Position numbers and translations under genes: made by a program. The notes below the pieces were generated by a model that saw only the letters and a list, made by a program, of their open reading frames with translations, ran no database searches and had not been told where the DNA came from. A stretch of DNA of 64,000 nt from Aliiglaciecola sp041538045 (GTDB lineage: Bacteria; Pseudomonadota; Gammaproteobacteria; Enterobacterales; Alteromonadaceae). This document shows, piece by piece, positions 16,121 to 24,308 of this stretch (within the stretch, counting starts at the first letter, position 1; the number at the start of each line of letters is the position of its first letter). The stretch lies in NCBI RefSeq assembly GCF_041538045.1, contig NZ_JBGOSE010000016.1, positions 1 to 64,000 of the forward strand. The letters are read 5' to 3'.

Positions 16121-18907
16121 ATGGCCTCGGTTCCGAACAACCCTTTTATCCTAGTAGACGGCTCCTCTTATCTTTTTAGGGCCTTTCACGGTATGCCCCC
16201 ATTGACCAATTCCAAGGGGCAAGACACAGGAGCAATTTACGGTGTAGTAAACATGCTACGCAGCCTAATACAGCAATATTCTCCTACCCATATGGCGGTA
16301 ATATTCGATGCTAAAGGCAAAACCTTTAGAGATGACATATACCCTGAGTATAAGGCTAATCGCCCCCCCATGCCTGATGAACTTAGAAGTCAGATTGCCC
16401 CTCTACATGCAATTATTAAAGCAATGGGCCTGCCCTTAATTGTTGAAGATGGTGTTGAAGCCGATGATGTCATTGGCACCCTCGCCCAACAAGCGACTGA
16501 ACAAGGTATCCCAACGTTAATCAGTACCGGCGATAAAGATATGGCTCAATTGGTTAACGAGCATGTCACATTAATTAATACCATGAACAATCACATTATG
16601 GATACCGAAGGGGTGGTCGAGAAATTTGGTATCCCGGCTAACCTAATTATCGATTTTTTAGCCCTCAAAGGAGATAAAGTCGATAATATCCCAGGCGTTC
16701 CAGGAGTAGGTGATAAAAGCGCTTTGGGGTTGTTGCAAGGTATAGGCAGCATTGATGAGATATACAAAAATCTCGATAAAATCGCCAACCTTGAGTTTAG
16801 AGGCGCAAAGAAGATGGCCGATAAAATGCGCGAATTCGAAACGCAAGCACGACTGTCATACGAACTAGCGACCATCAAACTTGATGTAGAACTCGAATTT
16901 GGTCCAACTGAGCTTAGCCCTACTGCGCCGGCTCATGAGGAATTAGTTGAACTATTTAGAGAATATGAATTTAAACGCTGGTTGGCAGAAGCGACCGATG
17001 GCCGCAGTATTCTCAGTTCCGCCAGTAAAACTAAAGCTAAAGCCAATACCGCTAAAATTGATGAAACCGACGTTACCACGCCGCCTAAGGTGACGGAAAC
17101 TGCCTACACCACAATACTGACAGAAGCTGAATTACAAGAATGGTTAACTCGGTTAGAGCAAGCCGAACTGTTTGCTTTTGATACCGAAACAACGAGTTTA
17201 AATTACATGGAAGCGGAACTGGTTGGAATGTCATTTTCTGTTAAAGAAGGAGAAGCAGCATATTTGCCACTTGCCCATGACTATTTAGATGCGCCAGAGC
17301 AACTCGATCGCGCCATGGTATTAGAAAAATTCAAACCATTATTGGAAAGTGAGACCCACAAAAAAGTAGGCCAACATCTTAAGTATGATAAAAATGTTTT
17401 AGCCAACTACGATATTGTTTTGCGCGGAATTCAATACGATACCATGCTTGAATCTTACGTTCTCAATAGTGTCGCCTCCCGTCATGATATGGATAGCCTT
17501 TCTAAATATTATCTAGAACATAACACCATTAGCTTTGAGGAAATTGCCGGTAAAGGGGCGAAACAACTAACCTTTAATCAAATTCCTTTAGAACAAGCTT
17601 CACCTTATGCAGCTGAAGACGCTGATATCACACTGCGCTTGCACCAAGAGTTATGGCCCAAATTGTGTGAGCATGAATCGTTAAAGGAAGTGCTGCTTAA
17701 TATTGAGGTCCCATTAGCATCGGTTTTATCAAAGATGGAACAAAGAGGCGTCTTAATCGATAGCCAAACTCTGTTGCAACAAAGCCAAAATTTAGCGTCG
17801 CGAATAATGCAATTAGAAAAAGAAGTGCATGAGATGGCTGGCGAAGAATTTAATTTAGGCTCAACTAAACAATTACAAGAAATTCTATTTAATAAATTAG
17901 ATCTTCCGGTTTTGAAAAAGACACCTAAGGGTGCCCCCTCAACTGCCGAGGAAGTCCTTCAGGAACTTGCGTTAAACTACCCTGTACCCAAATTATTAAT
18001 GGAGTTTCGTGGGCTTACGAAACTGAAGAATACTTATACCGATAAACTGCCGAAAATGATAAATCCAAGAACGGGCAGAGTCCACACTAGTTACCATCAG
18101 GCTATTGCGGCTACTGGACGCCTTTCATCCACAGAGCCTAATTTACAAAATATCCCGATCAGAACTGAAGAAGGCAGAAAAGTTAGACAAGCCTTTATTG
18201 CAAGAAAAGGCTACAAAATTGTCGCCGCCGATTATTCTCAAATCGAATTGAGAATCATGGCTCACTTGTCAGAAGACAAAGGACTATTGGAGGCGTTTTC
18301 TTCCGGTAAAGACGTGCATAAAGCCACCGCTGCTGAAGTGTTTGGTGTTGAATTAGATAAAGTGACAACGGATCAAAGGCGCAGTGCCAAAGCTATCAAC
18401 TTTGGTTTAATTTACGGCATGTCAGCATTTGGTTTAGCGAAACAATTAAATATTCCAAGACAAGACGCTCAAAAGTATATGAACTTGTACTTTGAACGAT
18501 ACCCTGGTGTTCTCAAATATATGGAGCAGACTCGTATTGCGGCAAAAGAAGATGGATTTGTTTCTACCGTGTTTGGTCGTCGACTATATCTACCAGATAT
18601 CAACGCCAGTAATGGTATGAGACGTCAAGGTGCAGAACGGGCAGCAATCAATGCGCCAATGCAAGGTACCGCTGCGGATATCATTAAAATGGCAATGTTA
18701 AAGGTCGATGACTGGATAGAGAGCTTAGAAAATGATGATGTTCAAATGATCATGCAAGTACATGATGAACTGGTTTTTGAAATAAAAGAACAAAAAATTA
18801 AGGAACATACAGAATCCATCATTTCCCTTATGGAAAATGCCTGCAAGCTATCAGTCCCTTTAATAGTAGAGGCTGGAGAAGGTGAAAACTGGGACGAAGC
18901 GCACTAA
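16121..18907 (+). CDS. polA: DNA polymerase I
   Basis: A 928-residue three-domain repair/replication polymerase identical in length to E. coli Pol I. The 5'-3' nuclease domain occupies about 1-290 (VDGSSYLFRAFHG, GDKDMAQLV, GDKVDNIPGVPGVGDKSA). The 3'-5' exonuclease domain (about 325-515) keeps its acidic motif FAFDTETTSL, so proofreading appears intact. The polymerase domain shows motif A DYSQIELRIMAH, motif B RRSAKAINFGLIYG and motif C MQVHDELVFE. It ends 92 bases before the Spot 42 RNA, as in enterobacteria. Confidence 0.98.
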   Translation: MASVPNNPFILVDGSSYLFRAFHGMPPLTNSKGQDTGAIYGVVNMLRSLIQQYSPTHMAVIFDAKGKTFRDDIYPEYKANRPPMPDELRSQIAPLHAIIKAMGLPLIVEDGVEADDVIGTLAQQATEQGIPTLISTGDKDMAQLVNEHVTLINTMNNHIMDTEGVVEKFGIPANLIIDFLALKGDKVDNIPGVPGVGDKSALGLLQGIGSIDEIYKNLDKIANLEFRGAKKMADKMREFETQARLSYELATIKLDVELEFGPTELSPTAPAHEELVELFREYEFKRWLAEATDGRSILSSASKTKAKANTAKIDETDVTTPPKVTETAYTTILTEAELQEWLTRLEQAELFAFDTETTSLNYMEAELVGMSFSVKEGEAAYLPLAHDYLDAPEQLDRAMVLEKFKPLLESETHKKVGQHLKYDKNVLANYDIVLRGIQYDTMLESYVLNSVASRHDMDSLSKYYLEHNTISFEEIAGKGAKQLTFNQIPLEQASPYAAEDADITLRLHQELWPKLCEHESLKEVLLNIEVPLASVLSKMEQRGVLIDSQTLLQQSQNLASRIMQLEKEVHEMAGEEFNLGSTKQLQEILFNKLDLPVLKKTPKGAPSTAEEVLQELALNYPVPKLLMEFRGLTKLKNTYTDKLPKMINPRTGRVHTSYHQAIAATGRLSSTEPNLQNIPIRTEEGRKVRQAFIARKGYKIVAADYSQIELRIMAHLSEDKGLLEAFSSGKDVHKATAAEVFGVELDKVTTDQRRSAKAINFGLIYGMSAFGLAKQLNIPRQDAQKYMNLYFERYPGVLKYMEQTRIAAKEDGFVSTVFGRRLYLPDINASNGMRRQGAERAAINAPMQGTAADIIKMAMLKVDDWIESLENDDVQMIMQVHDELVFEIKEQKIKEHTESIISLMENACKLSVPLIVEAGEGENWDEAH

Positions 18908-18964
18908 CAATATAAATACCTAATAGTTTTTTTTGCTTTTTCTGTAATAATATTACGAAAATAT

Positions 18965-18992
18965 TTGATTTTTTCAATTCCATAGCTAGAAT
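18965..18992 (+). promoter_or_regulatory. Promoter of the Spot 42 RNA
   Basis: TTGATT (18965-18970) and TAGAAT (18987-18992) are separated by 16 bases, placing the start at about 19000, which is exactly the conserved first base of the Spot 42 sequence. In E. coli this promoter is repressed by cAMP-CRP; I see no clear CRP site here. Confidence 0.65.
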
Positions 18993-18999
18993 GAACTTT

Positions 19000-19074
19000 G
19001 TAGGGTACAGAGGTTAACTTATTAAGTTAGATATACCTTTGCTTTCGACCCCAGCAATTTGCTGGGGTTTTTTT
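19000..19074 (+). ncRNA. spf: Spot 42 small regulatory RNA (short form)
   Basis: The segment begins GTAGGGTACAGAGGT, matching the highly conserved 5' end of E. coli Spot 42, and ends in a strong terminator (CCCCAGCAA/TTTGCTGGGG then T7, 19048-19074). It lies between polA and engB, precisely where spf lies in Enterobacteriaceae and Vibrionaceae. At about 75 nt it is clearly shorter than the E. coli RNA (109 nt); the middle region is reduced. Spot 42 pairs with mRNAs through Hfq to repress catabolic genes when glucose is plentiful. The identity rests on sequence, position and promoter together. Confidence 0.88.
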
Positions 19075-19333
19075 ATGTCCAAACAAACACAACCAGAGCC
19101 TCCCCGCTTCCTGCCCTGCTAGCCATTTATTAAACACACATAAAGCTCTCATCCCTATATATATATGGGAAACTAGCGTTTTGAAGATATTTACTAAGGT
19201 TTTAATTGCTGTTTTTTAGGAATGTAAAATGTGATTTTTTAGAAAAAATGCATTTTTATTAGAGAACAAGTGAACTTTATCGAAATTAGCTACTCTGAAT
19301 ATACGGTTTTTATGTGTTTTCTCTCTATCCTGT

Positions 19334-19360
19334 GCCCCTTCTTTTGAAGGGGCTTTTTTT
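19334..19360 (+). terminator. Second strong rho-independent terminator downstream of spf
   Basis: GCCCCTTC-TTTT-GAAGGGGC followed by seven T on the plus strand. No annotated plus-strand gene ends here: spf already has its own terminator 260 bases upstream, and engB ends at 19427 on the other strand, for which this hairpin lacks a T tract. A weak promoter-like pair TTATCG (19277)/TATACG (19300) precedes it. Confidence 0.75.
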
Positions 19361-19426
19361 ATCTGATGCTTTTAAATTCTGCGTAGGTCGCAAAGCAAGG
19401 TGCAGAACTAAACAATAAGATGGAAA

Positions 19427-20047
19427 TTATTCTTCGATAAACTCTTCAGTTTCAGTAAAACCTAACCATCTATCTAATACACGTTCAACGTTATCCAAGC
19501 CTAATCCATTTAATGACGAAAAAGCATGAACGGTTACATCGCCACAAAATGCCATAGATGCTTCTCTTGCCATTAACAGTTGAGCTTTGCGTTTTCCCGA
19601 CTTCAACTTGTCAGCTTTAGTCAACAATGCCAAAACCGGTAAGTTTCGCTCAACGGCCCAATAAATCAGTTGTTGATCTAGATCTTTAAAAGGATGGCGT
19701 ATATCCATTAACACTACTAAGCCCGTAAGACTTTTACGCATTTGTAAATATTCACCTAGGGATTTTTGCCATTTAAGTTTCATTTCCATAGGTACCTTAG
19801 CGTATCCATAACCAGGCAAATCCACTAACCTTCGCCCTTCTTCGATCTCAAATACATTAATTAACTGAGTCCGGCCTGGGGTTTTACTCGTTCTAGCGAG
19901 ACTTTTCTGGCGTGTAAGACGATTCAATGCACTGGATTTTCCGGCATTTGAGCGACCAGCAAAAGCAACTTCATTTCCCTCGTCTTTTTCAAGGTGACGG
20001 ATATCTGGAGCACTGGTAATAAATTTGGCGTGACTGTAATGACTCAC
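19427..20047 (-). CDS. engB: Ribosome biogenesis GTPase EngB (YihA/YsxC)
   Basis: A GTPase required for late assembly of the 50S subunit. G1 GRSNAGKSS, G3 DLPGYGYAK and G4 LTKADK are intact. I place the start at the GTG at 20047 (protein beginning VSHYSHAKF, 206 residues, close to the 210 of E. coli) because an AGAGAG Shine-Dalgarno precedes it. An upstream in-frame ATG at 20113 would add 22 residues unlike the family. Convergent with spf, as in E. coli. Confidence 0.95.
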   Translation of the reverse strand: MSHYSHAKFITSAPDIRHLEKDEGNEVAFAGRSNAGKSSALNRLTRQKSLARTSKTPGRTQLINVFEIEEGRRLVDLPGYGYAKVPMEMKLKWQKSLGEYLQMRKSLTGLVVLMDIRHPFKDLDQQLIYWAVERNLPVLALLTKADKLKSGKRKAQLLMAREASMAFCGDVTVHAFSSLNGLGLDNVERVLDRWLGFTETEEFIEE

Positions 20048-20234
20048 TCTAACTCTCTTTTGAAAACTGTAATTAGGGGTATATTTAAGGCATAGTATAC
20101 CAGTTAACTGCATTTATTCGGCTAAAACACTGAAATATCCACACAATTGTTCGGGAAATGATTTTATCGCGCCATTAAATGTGTAAAATACTGATATTCT
20201 ATTAACCAATGCATAAGATGTTTTGAGAGTCACT

Positions 20235-20864
20235 ATGAAAAGATTGGGTTTGTTGGTGTGTTTGACCGTAGGTTTTTCAGCTTCGGTATTTGCTAAAGGC
20301 GACGCACAAGCGGGTGAAGAGTTAGTTACAAGTAAAGGCTGTATTGCCTGTCACGGAGCTGATGGAAATAGCCCATTGGATATTTATCCATCTATTGCCG
20401 GCCAACACGCTGAATATATTGCAAAGCAGCTAAGAGATTTAAAATTAGGCGGTGAGACTGCCGGTACAGAGGGTCGTTACGACCCAGTAATGAGCTCACA
20501 AGCAGCAATGTTGAACGAGCAAGAAATGTTAGATCTTGCCGCATTCTTAGCTAGTCAAGAAGCTAAACCAGGCACTACTCCAGAAGATGTGGTTGAAAAA
20601 GGTGGTCAGTTATATCGTGGTGGTGATTTAGATCGCGGTATTACAGCTTGTATTGCATGTCACGGCCCACGAGGAAATGGTTTAGGTTTAGCTGGATTTC
20701 CTGATATTAGCGGTCAAAAAGCTGCTTATTTGAAATCACAGCTAGAAAGATTCAAAGCCGGCACGCGCGCAAACGATCTTAACGGAATGATGAGAGATAT
20801 TGCAGCCAAGCTAACTGATGAAGATATCGAGATACTTTCTCAATATTTAGGCGGCCTGCACTAA
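20235..20864 (+). CDS. Dihaem cytochrome c4
   Basis: A periplasmic (often membrane-associated) electron carrier with two c-type haem domains, each with a CxxCH site (CIACHGADG and CIACHGPRG) about 100 residues apart, and the distal methionines in DPVMSSQA and LNGMMRDI. A signal peptide is clear (MKRLGLLVCLTVGFSASVFA). I chose the ATG at 20235 over an upstream TTG at 20223. It is about 209 residues, typical for cytochrome c4, which feeds cytochrome oxidases. The place between engB and yihI is shared with Vibrio. Confidence 0.93.
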   Translation: MKRLGLLVCLTVGFSASVFAKGDAQAGEELVTSKGCIACHGADGNSPLDIYPSIAGQHAEYIAKQLRDLKLGGETAGTEGRYDPVMSSQAAMLNEQEMLDLAAFLASQEAKPGTTPEDVVEKGGQLYRGGDLDRGITACIACHGPRGNGLGLAGFPDISGQKAAYLKSQLERFKAGTRANDLNGMMRDIAAKLTDEDIEILSQYLGGLH

Positions 20865-20888
20865 ATTATTTAGCAAAATAAAAAGATG

Positions 20889-20926
20889 AAAAGTGAACCT
20901 TTAGACCAAAAGGTTCACTTTTTTTG
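20889..20926 (+). terminator. Terminator of cytochrome c4 gene
   Basis: A perfect stem AAAGTGAACCTTT / AAAGGTTCACTTT runs into six T, 25 bases after the stop codon. The left arm is A-rich, so it could also act on the minus strand. Confidence 0.85.
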
Positions 20927-20945
20927 TTTATTGAATGTAAATAAG

Positions 20946-20973
20946 TTGTAAAATATTTTTTTTGCTGTATGCT
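20946..20973 (+). promoter_or_regulatory. Putative promoter of the Csr-type RNA
   Basis: TTGTAA (20946-20951), a 16-base spacer and TATGCT (20968-20973) predict a start near 20980. It is the best-spaced pair before the GGA-rich non-coding stretch. Confidence 0.4.
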
Positions 20974-20979
20974 TTTCGG

Positions 20980-21262
20980 CAAATAAAAAGAAGGATAAGC
21001 AAATCTTATAGGGTTTGTCAGGGAAGTTAGAACAGTTAATAACAATAATAAACAGCTGTTCATTTAGGTTCCATGTTGGAAATTATGGATTAATAATAAA
21101 GTGTCAGGAAGACCCAAAACAATATTAATGCTTCGTGAAAAAAAATAAAAAGTGAAGTATATGAAAAGGATAGCAATTAAGGTTTAGGACGAACACGTAA
21201 CGGGAGAAGTGTCATAAGACACTCTATATCTAAAAGGCAGCAGGCTTCTGTTGCCTTTTTTC
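20980..21262 (+). ncRNA. Probable CsrB/CsrC-type regulatory RNA that sequesters CsrA
   Basis: A roughly 280-nt non-coding stretch with eight GGA motifs (at 20993, 21022, 21078, 21087, 21107, 21168, 21187 and 21203). Several are in CsrA-like settings (AAGGAT, CAGGGA, TCAGGA, AAGGAT), and some lie in or beside small hairpins such as TTCC-ATGTT-GGAA. It ends in a perfect 8-bp terminator stem (GGCAGCAG/CTGTTGCC, 21236-21255, then T6). It sits immediately upstream of yihI, the position of csrC in E. coli. CsrA-binding RNAs titrate the global translational regulator CsrA. The call rests on motif density, terminator and synteny; the 5' end is inferred. Confidence 0.6.
21236..21262 (+). terminator. 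Terminator of the Csr-type RNA
   Basis: The stem GGCAGCAG / CTGTTGCC with loop GCTT is followed by TTTTTTC. No protein gene ends upstream of it within 300 bases, so it must close a non-coding transcript. Confidence 0.8.
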
Positions 21263-21468
21263 TTATCTAATTTTTAGTAAGTTTTTGAAAAAATTACTCC
21301 ATCCAACTTATATCAGTTTTTACTAAATCCCCTACTTTTCGAAAATTGCATTTACTAAACTACATATAGCCTATCTAACTCAACTAAATTATCAGCATAT
21401 TAAACCTGTATAACTAGGTCTAAAATGCGCTAAAATGGCTAATTAATTTAATATGGCTAACAATTATT

Positions 21469-21996
21469 ATGGCTAGAATCAAAAAATCTCGTAAAGTTGG
21501 GCGCATAGGTGTTCCTAAAGAAAGTTGGGCGCCAAGGAAACCAAAAGATCCGAACAACACTAAACCTAAAAAGCATAAAGGCAATCCATCCGGAAGCCGC
21601 CATAGTGCCGTTGAGTTAAATCAACAAAGCCCTCAACAATCCAAACAAAATGATCCAAGAGTTGGCAGTAAAAAGCCGATTCCATTGATTGTAGAAGCAA
21701 AAGAGTTCAAGTCTAAACCTAAACCAAGCAAACCAAAGTACTTCTCTCCTGCTCAAGAATTAGCAGAGTTAGAAAATAATGACCGTTTAAATAATTTATT
21801 AGACGAGATGGATAGCGGTGTAGTTTTAAGTGCTGACGACAAACGTTATGTAGACAAAAAACTTGCTAGGCATAGAGAACTATGCGATTTGCTTGGCATT
21901 AATGGCGAAGCTGAAACAATAGGTGAGCAAGCTGAAAACAAAGAAGACGATCCTTTTGCCCGCTTTGAGTCTATTAATATCAATGAGTTTAAATAG
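21469..21996 (+). CDS. yihI: Der GTPase-activating protein YihI
   Basis: A 175-residue protein with the YihI design: a very basic, Pro/Lys/Ser-rich disordered N-terminal half (about 1-85, including NPSGSRHSAVE and DPRVGSKKPIPL) and an acidic helical C-terminal half containing the characteristic SPAQELAELENNDRLNNL and VDKKLARHRELCDLLGI. YihI stimulates the GTPase Der and so modulates 50S assembly; it is convergent in function with EngB nearby. The next gene starts 11 bases later. Confidence 0.92.
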   Translation: MARIKKSRKVGRIGVPKESWAPRKPKDPNNTKPKKHKGNPSGSRHSAVELNQQSPQQSKQNDPRVGSKKPIPLIVEAKEFKSKPKPSKPKYFSPAQELAELENNDRLNNLLDEMDSGVVLSADDKRYVDKKLARHRELCDLLGINGEAETIGEQAENKEDDPFARFESININEFK

Positions 21997-22007
21997 GAGA
22001 TAGAGTT

Positions 22008-22460
22008 TTGTCGGTTTTAGCCTATACCTTGGTTGCAATAGCCCTTTTGATCATTGCTTCACTAGCTTTTTATGCTGGAAAATTATTGTTTCAATTAAAA
22101 CGCCAAAAAGATGTTCAACAAAAGGCCCGACAAGAACGTGTGGTTAGAATTATGGAAAGCGTGCACACAATTGCTTGGGCAGTAGAGCAACAGCAATGCA
22201 ACTTATCTGAAGGGGCAATTAGACTGGTTAATTTGTTAGATAGCGTGCCAGTTGCTTCACCGCCTAACTGTCAGCGAGACTACCCTAATTTGTTTAATCT
22301 ATTTTTAGCTGTTAGGGAATTGCCCACGCATCATCAACGTAAGGCTTTACCTCCTCAGGTAAGAGCACAACAGGATCAAAAACGCGAAGAGCAAGAGGCA
22401 AAATTAGAATCCAGCATTTTAAAAGAAATGGCAATGATAAGATCCTTAAGTTTTAGTTAA
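22008..22460 (+). CDS. DUF2489 family membrane-anchored protein
   Basis: A 150-residue protein with one N-terminal transmembrane helix (about 4-27) and a soluble helical domain containing WAVEQQQCNLSEGAIRL, a hallmark of DUF2489 proteins that follow yihI in Vibrio and Alteromonadales. The start is TTG with a good GGAG Shine-Dalgarno. It is in an operon with yihI. No molecular function is known for the family. Confidence 0.8.
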   Translation: MSVLAYTLVAIALLIIASLAFYAGKLLFQLKRQKDVQQKARQERVVRIMESVHTIAWAVEQQQCNLSEGAIRLVNLLDSVPVASPPNCQRDYPNLFNLFLAVRELPTHHQRKALPPQVRAQQDQKREEQEAKLESSILKEMAMIRSLSFS

Positions 22461-22665
22461 TAATCCTCTTTTCCATTTGAGTAACAAGATTCCGGCCAAT
22501 AGTGATAATTAAGCAAGTAAAAACCCTCGTCCTCAAAGGGGGAGTTAGCGTGACATACTGGGCCATTAGGTTTAGATTTGTAAAGCAGAAAGACTTGCAG
22601 CAAAGCTTATATTAAAACCATCAATTTGAGTTTCGACTTTATATATAGCTTGTTTAATTTTTGGT

Positions 22666-23229
22666 TTACTCTTGCTGATAACAATGGCAGTTCGTGGTGT
22701 GGTCATTAACAAGGCCCACCGCCTGCATAAATGCATAACAAATTGTAGTCCCAACAAAGCTAAAGCCTTTTTTCTTAAGGGCTTTAGCCATTAGGTCAGA
22801 TTCAGGGGTGGAATTAGGCACTTCACTGGCATTTTTCCAGTGGTTTTTTATCACTTTGTGATCCACAAAGCTCCAAATAAAATCATCAAACAGAATTCCC
22901 TCTTGCTGCATTTTCAAATATGCGTGAGCATTGTTAATAATCGATTTTATTTTTAAGCGATTTCTGACAATGCCTTTATCCAACATTAACCGTTCAACAT
23001 CGTCATCTTCCATCAATACGATTTTATTGGGTTCGAAGTGATGGAAAGCGGCTTCATAGTTTTGCTGTTTTTTGAGAATGGTAATCCAACTCAGTCCAGC
23101 CTGTTGCCCATCTAAACATAATTTTGCGAACAACTCTTTGGGATCTGTCACCGGTCGCCCCCAAACCTTATCGTGATATTCTTGATAAATGGGGTCTTTC
23201 CCCACCCAACTACAGCGTTTTATGTTCAC
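22666..23229 (-). CDS. tag: DNA-3-methyladenine glycosylase I
   Basis: Excises 3-methyladenine from alkylated DNA (base excision repair). The zinc-binding residues of Tag are visible: Cys in KRCSWVG near the start, His in EYHDKVWG, and His/Cys in NDHTTNCHC at the end. The body motif GQQAGLSWITILKK is also conserved. I choose the GTG at 23229 (187 residues, same length as E. coli Tag) with an AAGGAAAG Shine-Dalgarno; an ATG at 23280 would add a 17-residue basic tail. Confidence 0.95.
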   Translation of the reverse strand: MNIKRCSWVGKDPIYQEYHDKVWGRPVTDPKELFAKLCLDGQQAGLSWITILKKQQNYEAAFHHFEPNKIVLMEDDDVERLMLDKGIVRNRLKIKSIINNAHAYLKMQQEGILFDDFIWSFVDHKVIKNHWKNASEVPNSTPESDLMAKALKKKGFSFVGTTICYAFMQAVGLVNDHTTNCHCYQQE

Positions 23230-23378
23230 ACTCTTTCCTTTTTTAAGCCAAATTTTTGAGAACTTAGGCTCAACATGCATGTTTATTACAATATTCGGTG
23301 ATTTAGCCTACATTCAAAGCAATACAAAAGGTATACTGGCGGGCATTTTTTTAGTAACCAATAATGTAGTGATTGTAC

Positions 23379-24308
23379 ATGCAAAAGTTTGATATAAAGA
23401 CGTTTCAGGGTCTCATCCTCGCATTGCAGGATTTTTGGGCCCGTCAAGGTTGTGTAATTATCCAGCCATTAGACATGGAAGTAGGCGCAGGTACCTTCCA
23501 TCCTATGACATTTTTAAGATCATTAGGACCAGAGCCGATAAGCAGCGCGTATGTGCAGCCTTGTCGCCGCCCTACTGATGGCCGTTATGGCGAGAACCCG
23601 AATCGCTTACAGCATTACTATCAGTTCCAAGTTATGCTCAAGCCATCCCCAGATAATATTCAAGAGCTTTACCTAGACTCATTAAGAGAGCTAGGTTTTG
23701 ATCCCTTAGTACACGATATTCGTTTTGTGGAAGATAACTGGGAATCTCCTACTTTGGGTGCTTGGGGCCTAGGTTGGGAAATTTGGTTAAACGGCATGGA
23801 AGTGACTCAGTTTACCTACTTCCAGCAAGTTGGTGGCCTTGAGTGCGCACCAGTGACAGGGGAAATTACCTACGGCTTAGAGCGCTTAGCAATGTACATC
23901 CAAGGGGTAGATAGTATCTACGATTTGGTTTGGACGGATGGTCCTATGGGTAAGGTCACTTATGGCGACGTTTTTCACCAAAATGAAGTCGAACAATCTG
24001 CTTATAATTTTGAACATGCAGATGTTAAAGCCCTATTCGGAACCTTTGATCAATGTGAAAAGGACAGCCAACGGATGATAGAAGCTGGATTACCTCTTCC
24101 TGCCTACGAACAAGTTATGAAAGCATCCCATGCATTTAATATGTTAGACGCACGTCATGCAATTTCGGTAACAGAGCGTCAACGCTACATATTGCGTGTG
24201 CGTACTCTTGCCAAAGCGGTTGCAGAGGCCTATTTCCAGAGTCGAGAGAAACTCGGATTCCCCATGTGTAAAGACGACGCTAACAAGGGAGATAAAGGTA
24301 ATGCGTAA
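23379..24308 (+). CDS. glyQ: Glycyl-tRNA synthetase alpha subunit
   Basis: The catalytic subunit of the heterotetrameric bacterial class II GlyRS, activating glycine. The protein begins MQKFDIKTFQGLI like E. coli GlyQ, so I use the ATG at 23379 rather than the TTG two codons upstream. Class II signatures are present (FQVMLKPSP, GWEIWLNGMEVTQFTYFQQVGG, GEITYGLERLAMY). It overlaps glyS by 8 bases and the two genes form an operon. Confidence 0.97.
   Translation: MQKFDIKTFQGLILALQDFWARQGCVIIQPLDMEVGAGTFHPMTFLRSLGPEPISSAYVQPCRRPTDGRYGENPNRLQHYYQFQVMLKPSPDNIQELYLDSLRELGFDPLVHDIRFVEDNWESPTLGAWGLGWEIWLNGMEVTQFTYFQQVGGLECAPVTGEITYGLERLAMYIQGVDSIYDLVWTDGPMGKVTYGDVFHQNEVEQSAYNFEHADVKALFGTFDQCEKDSQRMIEAGLPLPAYEQVMKASHAFNMLDARHAISVTERQRYILRVRTLAKAVAEAYFQSREKLGFPMCKDDANKGDKGNA

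Noticed and set aside
20866..21063. Leftward 65-codon frame between cytochrome c4 and yihI
   Set aside because: It starts inside the GGA-rich RNA region and runs through the terminator hairpin, and has no Shine-Dalgarno or family resemblance.
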